Positions 25,805 to 35,284 of a stretch of DNA of 64,000 nt are shown piece after piece. Below the pieces are notes generated by a model, which was not told where the DNA came from, searched no databases, and saw only the letters and a program-made list of their open reading frames with translations. Each line of letters begins with the position of its first letter. Position 1 is the first letter of the stretch. The stretch spans positions 370,574 to 434,573 of the forward strand of contig NZ_SMMA01000066.1 of NCBI RefSeq assembly GCF_009711345.1, read 5' to 3'. A program made the position numbers and the translations under genes. This stretch comes from Pseudovibrio flavus. Its GTDB lineage: Bacteria; Pseudomonadota; Alphaproteobacteria; Rhizobiales; Stappiaceae.

Positions 25805-26520
25805 AAGCTTTGCACGAGGCTACCTGCAATCAACTGCCATCCATCGACAAGCACGAAGAAAATCAGTTTGAAGGGTAGGGAGATGACGACAGGCGGTAGC
25901 ATCATCATACCCATGGACATGAGAACCGATGCGATAACGAGGTCGATAATCAAGAAGGGCAGATAGAGCAGAAAGCCGATCTCAAAAGCGCGGCGCAGTT
26001 CGCTGATCATGAATGCAGGTACGAGAACGCGCAGGCTCAATTCTTGCGGAGTTTCCGGAGCGGGTTCATTTGCAAGCCCTTGAAACAGCTCCACATCACT
26101 CTCGCGCACCTGTTTAAGCATAAAGTCATGAAACGGTTCGCTAGCCCGCTCAAAGGCTTGGTCCATCTCAATAGTGCCGTCCATGAGCGGTTTAACGCCG
26201 TCATCGTAGGCTCGCTCGAAAACGGGCGCCATCACGAAAGCAGACAGGAAAAGCGCTAGAGAGATCATTACCGCGTTAGGTGGTGCGGTTTGTAGGCCGA
26301 TAGCTGTACGAAGCAGCGAAAGCACCACCACAATGCGGGTGAAGCTGGTGACCATAACAAGGATACTGGGAGCGAGGGATAGAACAGTCAGCAGTGCAAT
26401 GATCTGCAACAGGCGCTGCGTGAGGCCATTGTCTTGGCCAAGATCTATCGAAATTGTCTGGGCTGATGCCGGTTCAAGACCAGCGAGGACCAGTAGTGCA
26501 AGAAAAAGAAATAGCCGCAT
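25792..26520 (-). CDS. fliP: Flagellar export gate protein FliP
   Basis: Core subunit of the FliPQR export gate (242 aa). It has a cleavable signal (residues 1-20, ending ASA), as is typical of FliP, then membrane segments including LLQIIALLTVLSLAPSILVMVTSF and TAPPNAVMISLALFLSAFVM, and the signature RRAFEIGFLLYLPFLIIDLVIASVLMSMGMMMLPP. It follows fliO on the minus strand by 47 bases. fliQ and fliR lie in the flgB operon on the other strand, so the gate genes are split between two operons. Confidence 0.97.
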   Translation of the reverse strand: MRLFLFLALLVLAGLEPASAQTISIDLGQDNGLTQRLLQIIALLTVLSLAPSILVMVTSFTRIVVVLSLLRTAIGLQTAPPNAVMISLALFLSAFVMAPVFERAYDDGVKPLMDGTIEMDQAFERASEPFHDFMLKQVRESDVELFQGLANEPAPETPQELSLRVLVPAFMISELRRAFEIGFLLYLPFLIIDLVIASVLMSMGMMMLPPVVISLPFKLIFFVLVDGWQLIAGSLVQSFGVT

Positions 26521-26567
26521 TGTACCCTGTCCGAAATCGAACAGGGTACGTTTGGGATCGGTTGCGC

Positions 26568-28031
26568 TTAGTGTGCGCGAGTTTCCCCGTCAATCTCACT
26601 AAGTAAATCTGCCATAGTGTCGCCGAACGGCTCAACGGTGCGTTTGGTGTCGTCCAGAGGTTTATTGGTGTTGGATGCTGCAACTTTAGCTGCATCATCC
26701 TTCTTTGCCTCTGGCTTCTCGTCGCTTTTGGCAGACGCTTTAGACTTTTTGGCAGGTGCTGTCTTATCTGCCTCTTCTTTGCTTTCAGCCTTTTTGTCAG
26801 CTTTGTCCTGAGGCGCCTCAGAAGCGCTCTTTACAGTCTCAGCTTTAGGCTTTTCAGCTTTCGCTTCTTTGTCGGTTGCAACAATCGCGTCAATGGCAGC
26901 GTCGATTTTGCGATCAACTTCATGCTCGCTCTCAACCTTCGGTGCCTTATCCGCTTTTGCCGGTGCTTCAGCCTTCACTGCAGCCTTGGGAGCTTCATTT
27001 TGTTCAGCTTTGGCTGGTGCGCCGTTCGCTTTCGGAGCAGCTTCACTCTCAGACTTTTCTGCTGGCTTTTCCTGCTTAGCAGTCGGACGAGGATAAACAC
27101 TGGATGTGCGTGAGGCTGGTCCTGCAAGAGGCGGCGTCATCTCTCTGCGGATCGGTGCACGAACACGGCTAGGTGCTGCAGTTGCAGTTGCCGTAGCCGC
27201 AGACGGAGCAGTTGCAGAAGGAGTTGTTGCCGCTGGTTTGAGGATTGGTGCCTGAGCAGGTTGCGCCAGTGGCTTCATCGCCGCACTACCAACTGGTGGA
27301 TAGGCCCTTGGCTTATCTCCCAAATTTGTATGATGCGTTACAGCTGCGCCCTGTTGTGGGCCAGCAGGCTGCACAATTGGTGCTGGGCGTGTTGGCGCTA
27401 CAGGCGCAGGCTTTACCTGCGGGGCCGTTGGCTGAACCTTGATTTGCGGGGCTTGCGGCTTAGGTGCAGGAGGCGTTGCAACCTGTGCCTTTACAGGCGC
27501 TGGTGCCGGAACTGGTTTTACCACCTCAACGGTCTTCTCAGGTGCTGGAGCAATTGCAACAGGGGCAGTCTGCTTAGGCATAGCTTCCTGCTTCGCTGGT
27601 TTTGCTACCTGCGGTTCGCTGCTTTCGCTGGAAGGCTCGCTGACAATGCTGGTTTGATCCGAATAGCCGTTGGTTGCAGAAAAGTGACCGCCAACAGCGG
27701 CGGAACGGCCATGGGTTGCAGAAACCGGCATACCGCGAACAATCTGCTGTTCCACGACGAGATCATTTTGACCACCTACAAGAATGAGGTGCTCAACGTT
27801 ATCACGGCGGATCAACAGAAGGCGGCGGCGAGCATCAATATCCGCAGCGTCCATAATCGCAATACGCGGCTGACGGTTACGCGCACCCTTGTAACTCGTG
27901 CGGGCAAAGCGCTTGAGAAGGGGAATAACGACAGCAGCTAAGGCTAAAACAAGCCCAAGCGATAAAATGATAGAAAACAGCAGCGCCACTTCAGGCGACA
28001 GACCGAGGTTTGCGGCCAACCAGTCTTTCAT
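26568..28031 (-). CDS. fliO: FliO-like export protein with a very long Ala/Lys/Pro/Glu tail
   Basis: 487-aa protein whose first 95 residues match FliO: one membrane segment (residues 16-40), then KRFARTSYKGARNRQPRIAIMDAADIDARRRLLLIRRDNVEHLILVGG. FliO helps FliP and FliR assemble into the export gate. The remaining 390 residues are low-complexity: Pro/Ala/Gln-rich to about 330, then Lys/Ala/Glu-rich. The protein closes with a short non-repetitive end (PFGDTMADLLSEIDGETRAH) that looks like a conserved peptide. Typical FliO is 100-140 aa. Start supported by its position directly upstream of fliP. Confidence 0.82.
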   Translation of the reverse strand: MKDWLAANLGLSPEVALLFSIILSLGLVLALAAVVIPLLKRFARTSYKGARNRQPRIAIMDAADIDARRRLLLIRRDNVEHLILVGGQNDLVVEQQIVRGMPVSATHGRSAAVGGHFSATNGYSDQTSIVSEPSSESSEPQVAKPAKQEAMPKQTAPVAIAPAPEKTVEVVKPVPAPAPVKAQVATPPAPKPQAPQIKVQPTAPQVKPAPVAPTRPAPIVQPAGPQQGAAVTHHTNLGDKPRAYPPVGSAAMKPLAQPAQAPILKPAATTPSATAPSAATATATAAPSRVRAPIRREMTPPLAGPASRTSSVYPRPTAKQEKPAEKSESEAAPKANGAPAKAEQNEAPKAAVKAEAPAKADKAPKVESEHEVDRKIDAAIDAIVATDKEAKAEKPKAETVKSASEAPQDKADKKAESKEEADKTAPAKKSKASAKSDEKPEAKKDDAAKVAASNTNKPLDDTKRTVEPFGDTMADLLSEIDGETRAH

Positions 28032-28421
28032 TCCGTCCTCACTTCAGCGGAGCCCCTCCGCTTTGTTGCAGCTATTGCCGAGTTTTTATCCCCGTCGTTG
28101 CGTATGCGAATCCGCCCCTACGCAAAGCCGTTGCTTTGTTTACCCGATAGTAAGGCCCGAATGAACCGATCTAGCTTATTTCTCGTTGGAGAAAATTAAC
28201 TATAATCAGCCCCGAGTTTTACATTTCAATGCCTTACTTCGGCGCGGGTATTTAAAGGTTGACCAAAAGAAGAGGAAAATTGCACCATTTTGCAAGGTCG
28301 TACTGAAACTTAAAGCGATGTTTGCCGAGGGAAATGGTTTATTTTTCGTTAATGTTAACTATTCGTTAACCATTGAATAGGCAAAAATTACCTAGTTATT
28401 AATACGCACTAGAGTGATTTG
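28032..28421. other. Divergent control region of fliO-fliP and flgB
   Basis: About 390 bases with no convincing coding frame. The flgB half carries the CtrA-type elements listed separately. The fliO half has no recognisable sigma-54 site or CtrA box. Confidence 0.6.
28355..28405 (+). promoter_or_regulatory. CtrA-type boxes at the flgB promoter
   Basis: TTAA-CTATTCG-TTAA (28355-28369) is an exact TTAA-N7-TTAA. TTAC-CTAGTTA-TTAA (28388-28402) is a near match 33 bases on and overlaps TATTAATAC (28397-28405). The same pair with 29-base spacing precedes fliL. Box 1 probably overlaps the -35 region and element 2 the -10 region, since flgB starts at 28422. Confidence 0.65.
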
Positions 28422-28823
28422 ATGTCCATTGTCGACCTGCCGCTATTTCAGGCGTTGAAGCAGAAAATGAACTGGCACCAGCAGCGTCAGGGCTTGCTGG
28501 CACAGAACATAGCCAATGCTGATACGCCGGACTATCGGGGGCAAGACCTCAAAGACTTTAAATTTGAAGGCATGGTTGCCCAGCATACGGGTGACGCAGG
28601 GCCCGCCCGCACTCATGCGGGGCATATTGGTGGATCTGCCATTAGTGGCAGTGGTTCTGCAAAGGGTATTTCTGCAAAGAGTTTCGAGCGCACACCGGAC
28701 GGTAATAGCGTGGTGCTGGAAGAGCAGATGATGAAGGTTACGGAGAACCAGATGGATTACCAGATGGCGACTAGCCTTTATTCTCGCAGTTTAGGGCTGC
28801 TGCGTACCGCGCTTGGGCGATAA
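28422..28823 (+). CDS. flgB: Proximal rod protein FlgB
   Basis: Innermost rod subunit (133 aa). The N-terminus LPLFQALKQKMNWHQQRQGLLAQNIANADTPDYRGQDL carries the NIANADTP-Y axial motif of FlgB, and the C-terminus has MMKVTENQMDYQMATSLYSRSLGLL. The ATG at 28422 is used; a TTG directly before it is unlikely. First gene of flgB-flgC-fliE-fliQ-fliR-flhB, an early operon needed for the rod and export gate, consistent with its CtrA-type promoter. Confidence 0.95.
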   Translation: MSIVDLPLFQALKQKMNWHQQRQGLLAQNIANADTPDYRGQDLKDFKFEGMVAQHTGDAGPARTHAGHIGGSAISGSGSAKGISAKSFERTPDGNSVVLEEQMMKVTENQMDYQMATSLYSRSLGLLRTALGR

Positions 28824-28890
28824 ACGAACTCGAGCCATTCACGATGGGGCGTCGTAAGTGGTTTAACCAGATTTTTGAGGGGACAAGCCG

Positions 28891-29301
28891 TTGGACTTGG
28901 TCAAATCTATCCACATTGCTGCATCGGGCTTGAAAGCGCAGAGCGGACGTATTCGCGTCATCGCGGAGAACGTTGCCAATGCTTCTTCAACGGGCCGCAC
29001 GCCGGAAGAAGACCCGTATCGCCGCAAGGTTCCGACTTTCAAGACAAGCTTTGACCGTGAACTTGGGGCTGCCGTGGTTGAGCTTGGCCGAGTGCAGGAA
29101 GATCAGTCTGCGTTCAAGGCGCGGTTTGAGCCGGGGCATCCAGCTGCGAACCAACAGGGCTATGTGCAGATGCCTAACGTGGACACGATGGTTGAAGCGG
29201 TTGATATGAACGAAGCGCAGCGTTCATATGAGGCTAACCTCAATGTGGTGCGTTCATCGCGCTCCATGCTGCAAAGAACCATCGATATTTTGAAGGGTTA
29301 A
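28891..29301 (+). CDS. flgC: Proximal rod protein FlgC
   Basis: Rod subunit (136 aa). It starts at a TTG preceded by GAGGGGAC; no ATG upstream fits. Motifs are SIHIAASGLKAQSGRIRVIAENVANASSTG and the C-terminal VEAVDMNEAQRSYEANLNVVRSSRSMLQRTIDIL. It lies 67 bases after flgB. Polymerises with FlgB and FlgF to form the proximal rod. Confidence 0.95.
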   Translation: MDLVKSIHIAASGLKAQSGRIRVIAENVANASSTGRTPEEDPYRRKVPTFKTSFDRELGAAVVELGRVQEDQSAFKARFEPGHPAANQQGYVQMPNVDTMVEAVDMNEAQRSYEANLNVVRSSRSMLQRTIDILKG

Positions 29302-29334
29302 GCTGCTCTGCCAGCTTTATGAGGAGGGGAACCC

Positions 29335-29661
29335 ATGTCTAACGCAACAATGGCGGCGAACGCCTATGCAAGTATGGCGCAGGTCGGCTCTGCAACGCAG
29401 GGCGGAGTAGGCGCAACTGCTGGCGGTTTGGCAAAGGGCGAGGGCTCTGATTTTGCCCAGATGGTTCAGTCTGCAGTTCAGGACGTTGCGGATGCTGGCT
29501 CTACCACGGAAAGCCAGTCTATCGACCTTCTTCAAGGCAACGCAAACGTGGTGGATGTTGTGACAGCAGTAGCTGAAACAGAGCTGGCGCTTGAAACTAT
29601 GGTCTCGGTTCGCGACCGCGTAATTTCGGCCTATGAAGAAATCATGAGAATGCCGATCTAA
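29335..29661 (+). CDS. fliE: Rod/MS-ring adaptor FliE
   Basis: 108-aa adaptor that joins the rod to the MS-ring. The N-terminus is Ala/Gly/Thr-rich. The conserved part is FAQMVQSAVQDV, and then SIDLLQGNANVVDVVTAVAETELALETMVSVRDRVISAYEEIMRMPI. It has a GAGGAGGGG ribosome site and sits 14 bases before fliQ. Confidence 0.94.
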   Translation: MSNATMAANAYASMAQVGSATQGGVGATAGGLAKGEGSDFAQMVQSAVQDVADAGSTTESQSIDLLQGNANVVDVVTAVAETELALETMVSVRDRVISAYEEIMRMPI

Positions 29662-29675
29662 CCGGCGGAGGTTCT

Positions 29676-29945
29676 ATGAACGGCGCAGAAGTACTTGATA
29701 TTGCCAGTGATGGCATTTGGACCCTGATCAAGGTGTCTGCGCCGGTGATGCTCGTTGGCCTTGTGGTAGGCGTTATAGTGTCTTTGTTCCAAGCATTGAC
29801 GCAGATTCAGGAAGCCACGCTGGTCTTCGTGCCGAAAATTCTCTCTATCTTCATTGGGCTTCTGGTGGCTCTTCCCTTTATGGGAGAGCTTATGGGCAGC
29901 TTTACCGAGCGTGTGACAGCTCTCATTATCAGTCCCCCCGTATAA
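29676..29945 (+). CDS. fliQ: Flagellar export gate protein FliQ
   Basis: 89-aa membrane protein with two transmembrane helices (residues about 14-40 and 52-75). The family signature FQALTQIQEATLVFVPKI lies in the loop between them, and MGELMGSFTERV at the end of helix 2. Four copies complete the FliPQR gate. Located between fliE and fliR. Confidence 0.96.
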   Translation: MNGAEVLDIASDGIWTLIKVSAPVMLVGLVVGVIVSLFQALTQIQEATLVFVPKILSIFIGLLVALPFMGELMGSFTERVTALIISPPV

Positions 29946-29963
29946 CCCGTCGGATAGCCTGAA

Positions 29964-30737
29964 ATGGAGTTCGACCTAAGCCCGCTTACCAACATAACTG
30001 TCGTCTTTCTGCTCATTTTTGCGCGGATAGGTACCATGCTTATGCTGATGCCGGGGCTTGGGGAGCGGGCTATTCCAGCGCGTATGCGGTTGTCTATGGC
30101 GCTGATGCTCGCCTACATTCTACTGCCAATCGCACGCCCCTATTACCCTTCAGAGGTCGCCTCTGATTTCAGCCTCCTGATTACGTATCTGTCGATTGAG
30201 CTGATTATCGGCTTTTTCATTGGCCTGATAACGCGCCTCATCACCTATACGCTCAATACCGTTGGAACAGTTATCGCCAACCAGTCTGGCCTTGCCTTCG
30301 CTATGGGCGGAGATATGACCAACTCCGGTCAGCAGGGTGCTATGCTTTCCAACTTTCTTGCATTGCTTGGGGCAACGCTAATCTTCGCCAACAACCTGCA
30401 TTACCTGGTTATTGCGGCTATGCATGACAGCTTCACGCTGTTTCCGCCCGGTGGAACAATACCGGTGGCAGATGCCAGCCAGTTGGCCGTTCAAGTGGTT
30501 AGCGAAAGTTTCTCGATCGCCCTGCGTATGAGTGCGCCGTTTATTCTCTTCGGGCTTGTTTTCTATTTCGGCCTTGGCTTGCTCAACAAGCTTATGCCGC
30601 AGCTTCAAATCTTCTTCGTTGCCATGCCACTCAACATCATGATGGGCTTGGTGCTACTCGTTCTTTTGCTCTCGACGCTGATGGGTTGGTATTTGACCAA
30701 GTTTCAAGAGCTTTTTGCGCCCTTTCTGGTGGGATAG
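29964..30737 (+). CDS. fliR: Flagellar export gate protein FliR
   Basis: 257-aa integral membrane protein with about six hydrophobic segments. Typical FliR features are FLLIFARIGTMLMLMPGLGERAIPARMRLSMALML near the N-terminus and ELIIGFFIGLITRLI. It forms part of the FliPQR export gate and lies 18 bases after fliQ and 9 bases before flhB, consistent with one operon. Confidence 0.95.
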   Translation: MEFDLSPLTNITVVFLLIFARIGTMLMLMPGLGERAIPARMRLSMALMLAYILLPIARPYYPSEVASDFSLLITYLSIELIIGFFIGLITRLITYTLNTVGTVIANQSGLAFAMGGDMTNSGQQGAMLSNFLALLGATLIFANNLHYLVIAAMHDSFTLFPPGGTIPVADASQLAVQVVSESFSIALRMSAPFILFGLVFYFGLGLLNKLMPQLQIFFVAMPLNIMMGLVLLVLLLSTLMGWYLTKFQELFAPFLVG

Positions 30738-30746
30738 GAGACGCAA

Positions 30747-31823
30747 ATGGCTGATGATACCGACGACAGCGAGAAGACCGAGGACCCCTCCCAACGAAAG
30801 CTGGATGAAGCGCTTTCCAAAGGGGATATACCCCGATCACAAGAAGTCAGTGCATGGTTTGCACTTGTTGGCACGGCGCTTGTGGTGGCCTTTTTCGCAG
30901 CGCCCGTTGCCATTTCGCTTTCCGGTTTGCTGAAGGGCTTTTTTATTCATGCTGGCACGCTAAGCGTTGACGGCGTTGATTTTCTGGAGTTGTGGCGGGA
31001 AACCGCGCCGCAGATTTTTAAAATTCTGGCAGCCCCATTTCTTACTCTGCTGCTTCTTGCAGCCGTTGGTTCGCTTATTCAAAGCAAACCGATTTTCACA
31101 GCTGAAAAGCTGATACCAAAACTGAGCAAGATCTCCCCTTTGGCTGGTCTTAAGCGCCTCTTTTCCAAAGAAAGCTTGATGAACTTTCTAAAGGGGCTGG
31201 TGAAGATCGTCATTGTTGCTGTGTTGATGTTTTTCGTGCTGTGGCCGGAAAGAGACCGCCTCGACACGATGGTGCTGCGCCCGGGAACGTCGCTTCTTCC
31301 GGAAGTTCAGGAGCTGTCACTGTTGCTCATTGGCGCTATTTTGGCGTTGATGACGGTTGTTGCAGCGGCAGATTATGCATGGCAGCGGTACCAGTGGTTC
31401 ACCAAGCTAAAGATGACACAGCGGGAAGTGAAGGACGAGCACAAGCAGGCGGAAGGTGATCCGCAGATCAAGGCTCGTATACGCCAGCTTCGCCAGCAAA
31501 GAGCACGTACCCGTATGATGGCGCAGGTTCCTGAGGCGACTGTGGTTGTTACCAACCCGACGCACTATGCTGTGGCGTTGAAGTATGAAGAGGGCATGGG
31601 CGCGCCACTTTGTGTTGCCAAGGGCTTGGATGCGGTCGCTTTGCGCATTCGTGAAGTCGCCAAGGACTCCGAGGTGCCGGTGGTCGAAAACCCGCCGCTT
31701 GCACGCGCCTTGCATGCCGCGATCGAGGTCGGAGATATGGTGCCGGAAGAACACTTTGCAGCCGTTGCTAAGGTGATTGGTTACGTTATCAATCTCAAGT
31801 CGCGCCGCAGTTGGCGTTCGTAA
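30747..31823 (+). CDS. flhB: Flagellar export switch protein FlhB
   Basis: Export-gate associated membrane protein (358 aa) that changes substrate class after autocleavage. The N-terminus DSEKTEDPSQRKLDEALSKGDIPRSQEVS is typical. Four membrane segments lie between residues 30 and 210. The cytoplasmic domain contains the self-cleavage motif NPTH at 270-273 within VVVTNPTHYAVAL. All catalytic features are intact. Last gene of the flgB operon; cckA begins 121 bases downstream. Confidence 0.96.
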   Translation: MADDTDDSEKTEDPSQRKLDEALSKGDIPRSQEVSAWFALVGTALVVAFFAAPVAISLSGLLKGFFIHAGTLSVDGVDFLELWRETAPQIFKILAAPFLTLLLLAAVGSLIQSKPIFTAEKLIPKLSKISPLAGLKRLFSKESLMNFLKGLVKIVIVAVLMFFVLWPERDRLDTMVLRPGTSLLPEVQELSLLLIGAILALMTVVAAADYAWQRYQWFTKLKMTQREVKDEHKQAEGDPQIKARIRQLRQQRARTRMMAQVPEATVVVTNPTHYAVALKYEEGMGAPLCVAKGLDAVALRIREVAKDSEVPVVENPPLARALHAAIEVGDMVPEEHFAAVAKVIGYVINLKSRRSWRS

Positions 31824-31944
31824 CTCCTCTTGGTATTGGGGCCTTAAGGGAAGCTAATGGTTGCAACCTGCTGTAAGCTGTGTGAAATCAACAGTAAGCG
31901 CGATTCTATACTCTCCGAATCCGGGGTTATTGGGGAGACTTTTT

Positions 31945-34509
31945 ATGAGTAAGACAGAAGCACGTTCCCCTGAACCGGTGGTGGACCGGGTCGAAAAGGG
32001 TGGCAATATCGGCGTGCTCATGCTGCTTGCCCTTGGTCTTGTTGCGGTAATTGCCGCCTTTGCCATGATGTCTAAGGAGCAGTCAGAGCCCTATATTCTG
32101 GGGCTACTTGGTATTCTTGCCGTTGTGGGCGTATTCAGCTTGTTCGCATGGGCTATCGGCTTGCTGCGTTTTTCCTCCCGAGGGGCGGGTAACCCTCTGG
32201 CAGAGGCGTTTCTGGACTCCCTGGAAGAAGGCGCAATCCTTACCGATGGAAGCGGGCGCATCATCTACGCCAACAAAGCCTATGCTGATCTGACAGATGC
32301 TCTTGGACCGGAACAAGTGCGTGCTGTTGAACGGGTGTTTTCTGCTGACCCCAATGCGGCAGACGCCATTTTCCGTCTTTCTCATGCTGTTCGTGAAGGC
32401 CGCCGTGCGCAGGAAGAAATTCGCCTGACCAAACCGCTGGGCGGCGAGTTGCATAGCGGGCCCCGCTGGTACCGCATTAGCGTTCGCCCGCTGCGCCAGC
32501 ATGGCGCCGCGATCGACCACCGTGCTTTGACGGTTTGGCAGGTAGCCGATATTTCGCGAGACCGCAAAGAGCAGGAAAACTCATTCCAAGAGCTTCAACG
32601 CGTTATCAATTTTCTCGACCATGCGCCATCTGGCTTTATGTCTTGCGATGACAATGGTCGTCTCGTCTACCTCAACGCGACGCTTGCTGATTGGCTGGGT
32701 TATGATCTCACCCAGTTCGTCTCTGGCGGCCTGACGCTTTCCGATGTTGTGCGCGGCGATGGCGCGGCTTTGATCCTCTCCATGCAGGGTGCGGAGGGGC
32801 AGGTAAGAACCGAGACCTTCGATATTGATCTTGTTACCCGCAACGGTACTGGACTTCCGGTTCGTCTCATCCACCGCGTTCCGTTTGGGGCGGAAGGGCA
32901 GGCGGGTGAAAGCCGTACGCTTGTGCTTAACCGCTCACCGGGTGAAGAGGCTGCTGAGGCGCTGCGTGCGGCGGAAGTTCGTTTCTCCCGCTTCTTCAAC
33001 AATACGCCAGTTGCTATTGCCAGTGTTAACAGTGTTGGCCGCATTAACCGCACGAACGCGCCGTTTGTTCGCCTGTTTGGTACGAATGACACGGCGCTAC
33101 GCGATACGACGCTTGCAGAGTTTGTAGAGGAAGCGGGCCGTGGCGAATTGCTGGCTGCGCTTTCTGATGCCGCGCAAGGGCAAAGCCAGATAGCTCCGGT
33201 TGATGTGGTTCTCGCTGGCAGTAATCAGGAACGCTCTGCAACCTTCTACGTGTCTGCCGTTCAAGACGTGCAGGATGACGATGAAGCAGCTGTTGTTTAC
33301 GTGCTTGAAACCACGCAGCAGCGCGCGCTTGAAGCCCAGTTTGCGCAGAGCCAGAAAATGCAGGCGATTGGCCAGCTTGCAGGCGGTGTTGCGCACGACT
33401 TCAACAACGTGCTGACAGCTATTATCGGCTTCTCCGATCTGCTGCTTGCAAGCCATCGGCCAACTGATCCGGCTTTCCAAGACATCATGAATATCAAGCA
33501 GAATGCAAACCGTGCTGCTGGTCTTGTTCGTCAGTTGCTTGCGTTCTCCCGCCGTCAGACACTAAGACCAAAAGAACTGGCTCTTTCGGACGTGCTGGCC
33601 GACCTCAGTATCCTTCTTGATCGTCTTCTTGGTGAGAAGATTGATCTTAAAGTGGTTCATGGGCGCGATCTGTGGCCGGTAATGGCAGACGTGAACCAGC
33701 TTGAGCAGGTGATCGTTAACCTTGCTGTTAACGCCCGCGACGCGATGTCTGGCGGAGGCGAAGTGAGCATCCGCACTCTCAACGTGGACCGTGCTGCTTC
33801 CGCTACCTACGAGAACACGCGCGGAATGCCGGATGGCGAATATGTGCTGATTGAAGTGGCCGATACCGGTCATGGTATGCCGCCTGAGGTGATGGATAAG
33901 ATCTTCGAACCGTTCTTCTCTACTAAGGATGTGGGTAAAGGCACCGGCCTTGGGCTTTCGACCGTCTATGGCATCGTTAAGCAGACCGGCGGCTTTGTGT
34001 TCTGTAGCAGTCAGGTAAACAAGGGCACTGTGTTACGTATCTTCCTGCCGCGCCATATTCCTGAAGAGGTGGCGCCGGTCGTTGAAGAGAAACAGGAAAC
34101 TACTGCTATTGCTGATCTCACCGGTTCCGCCACCATTTTGCTGGTGGAAGATGAAGAAGCGGTGCGTGCCTTCGCTGCCCGCGCGCTCTCTTCTCGCGGC
34201 TATGAAGTGCATGAAGCCGGGTCTGGTACGGAAGCGCTGGATGTAATGACCGAGCTGGATGGCGCGGTTGATCTGGTCGTTTCTGACGTTGTGATGCCAG
34301 AGATGGACGGCCCATCCTTGCTCATAGAGCTGCGCAAAGTCCGCCCGGATCTGAAGATCATCTTCGTTTCAGGCTATGCCGAGGATGCATTCGAGAAGAA
34401 CTTGCCAGAGGGCGAAAAATTCTCCTTCCTGCCAAAGCCGTTCTCGTTGAAGCAGCTTGCGACAACAGTGAAGGATGTGCTGGAGAAAGGCCAAAACGGG
34501 CCGCAGTAG
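31945..34509 (+). CDS. cckA: Hybrid histidine kinase CckA
   Basis: Membrane-bound hybrid kinase (854 aa) at the top of the CckA-ChpT-CtrA phosphorelay. Two membrane helices (residues about 20-43 and 50-75), then PAS-like domains (100-460), a HisKA domain with the phospho-accepting H484 in [19 protein letters not shown], an ATPase domain with [18 protein letters not shown] and [15 protein letters not shown], and a receiver domain with D781 in [13 protein letters not shown]. The ATG at 31945 has GGGGAGA upstream and is preferred to an in-frame TTG at 31861. It sits directly after flhB, near flagellar promoters that carry CtrA-type boxes. Alphaproteobacterial CckA is usually essential or controls motility. 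Confidence 0.95.
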   Translation: MSKTEARSPEPVVDRVEKGGNIGVLMLLALGLVAVIAAFAMMSKEQSEPYILGLLGILAVVGVFSLFAWAIGLLRFSSRGAGNPLAEAFLDSLEEGAILTDGSGRIIYANKAYADLTDALGPEQVRAVERVFSADPNAADAIFRLSHAVREGRRAQEEIRLTKPLGGELHSGPRWYRISVRPLRQHGAAIDHRALTVWQVADISRDRKEQENSFQELQRVINFLDHAPSGFMSCDDNGRLVYLNATLADWLGYDLTQFVSGGLTLSDVVRGDGAALILSMQGAEGQVRTETFDIDLVTRNGTGLPVRLIHRVPFGAEGQAGESRTLVLNRSPGEEAAEALRAAEVRFSRFFNNTPVAIASVNSVGRINRTNAPFVRLFGTNDTALRDTTLAEFVEEAGRGELLAALSDAAQGQSQIAPVDVVLAGSNQERSATFYVSAVQDVQDDDEAAVVYVLETTQQRALEAQFAQSQKMQAIGQLAGGVAHDFNNVLTAIIGFSDLLLASHRPTDPAFQDIMNIKQNANRAAGLVRQLLAFSRRQTLRPKELALSDVLADLSILLDRLLGEKIDLKVVHGRDLWPVMADVNQLEQVIVNLAVNARDAMSGGGEVSIRTLNVDRAASATYENTRGMPDGEYVLIEVADTGHGMPPEVMDKIFEPFFSTKDVGKGTGLGLSTVYGIVKQTGGFVFCSSQVNKGTVLRIFLPRHIPEEVAPVVEEKQETTAIADLTGSATILLVEDEEAVRAFAARALSSRGYEVHEAGSGTEALDVMTELDGAVDLVVSDVVMPEMDGPSLLIELRKVRPDLKIIFVSGYAEDAFEKNLPEGEKFSFLPKPFSLKQLATTVKDVLEKGQNGPQ

Positions 34510-34540
34510 CCGGATCACAGAATCTATTTCAGACAAAAGA

Positions 34541-34571
34541 AAAGGGGCCGCGCAATGCAGCCCCTTTTTTA
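34541..34571. terminator. Bidirectional terminator after cckA
   Basis: GGGGC/GCCCC stem (34544-34548, 34560-34564) with an A-rich left flank and seven Ts on the right. It separates cckA (+) from the convergent lipoprotein gene (-). Confidence 0.85.
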
Positions 34572-34591
34572 TTTCGTACGATCCTGCTCGC

Positions 34592-35071
34592 TTATGCGCA
34601 GCCGGATGTGGATTCTGCGTTGCTCTTCAAACCCTGAAGGCTCTGCATGGTGTTTGCGTCACCCGGTAACTGGAAGGACTGTTCCGCAGGGGTGCGCGAG
34701 TTGTTGATCAGCGCAAGGTCCTGCACGACGCGTGTGTTGCAGCGATCACCGGAGAAGCGAACGCGAACACGGATCACGCGTTCACCAACGGAGGATTCGC
34801 CAAACTCTTGATCCAGCACAGGGTTGGCCTTGCGCATGGCGTTTTCGATGATGACCATGTTCGGATCATCCTGAATAACGAAAGAGCCGCGACTTGCTGC
34901 GCTGCTAACGAGGGTCTGTCGTACCTGTTCAGGAGAAGCCTTGATGGCGATTTGTTGGGAGCCCGGCTCAGCACGCAGGATCGGCTGTCCCGGTCTAGAA
35001 GAAGGGCTACATGCTGCGACAGATGCGCCAATCAACGCCAAGAGACCCAATTTTCCAAGTGTATGCATCAT
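34592..35071 (-). CDS. Putative lipoprotein of unknown function
   Basis: 159-aa protein with a signal peptide and lipobox VAAC (lipid-modified C21). Residues 40-135 look like a mixed alpha/beta domain (AIKASPEQVRQTLVSSAASRGSF, then IRVRVRFSGDRCNTRVVQDL). Three further cysteines include one at the penultimate position (SGCA). The ATG at 35071 with AGGGGA upstream is chosen over a longer reading from 35215 that would bury the signal. I cannot assign a family; an envelope-associated role follows from the lipobox. It is transcribed alone, convergent with cckA. Confidence 0.7.
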   Translation of the reverse strand: MMHTLGKLGLLALIGASVAACSPSSRPGQPILRAEPGSQQIAIKASPEQVRQTLVSSAASRGSFVIQDDPNMVIIENAMRKANPVLDQEFGESSVGERVIRVRVRFSGDRCNTRVVQDLALINNSRTPAEQSFQLPGDANTMQSLQGLKSNAESTSGCA

Positions 35072-35284
35072 TCGTCCCCTAGTGGGCTCGTATGCCCACC
35101 AACTTCTCGTAGAAATCAAATTGCCAGACTTCTTGGTTCGGCGGTTGCTTGCCGACTCCGGCAGAAGTCCAGTTTGCGGCACTCTAACAGAGGTGTCGGT
35201 GGATTTAAATGACACCCCTGAAAGCGTGGTAGGAACTCTCGTAGAAAACCGGAGTAAACGCGACTTTCTTTCAAGAGCGTGCTG

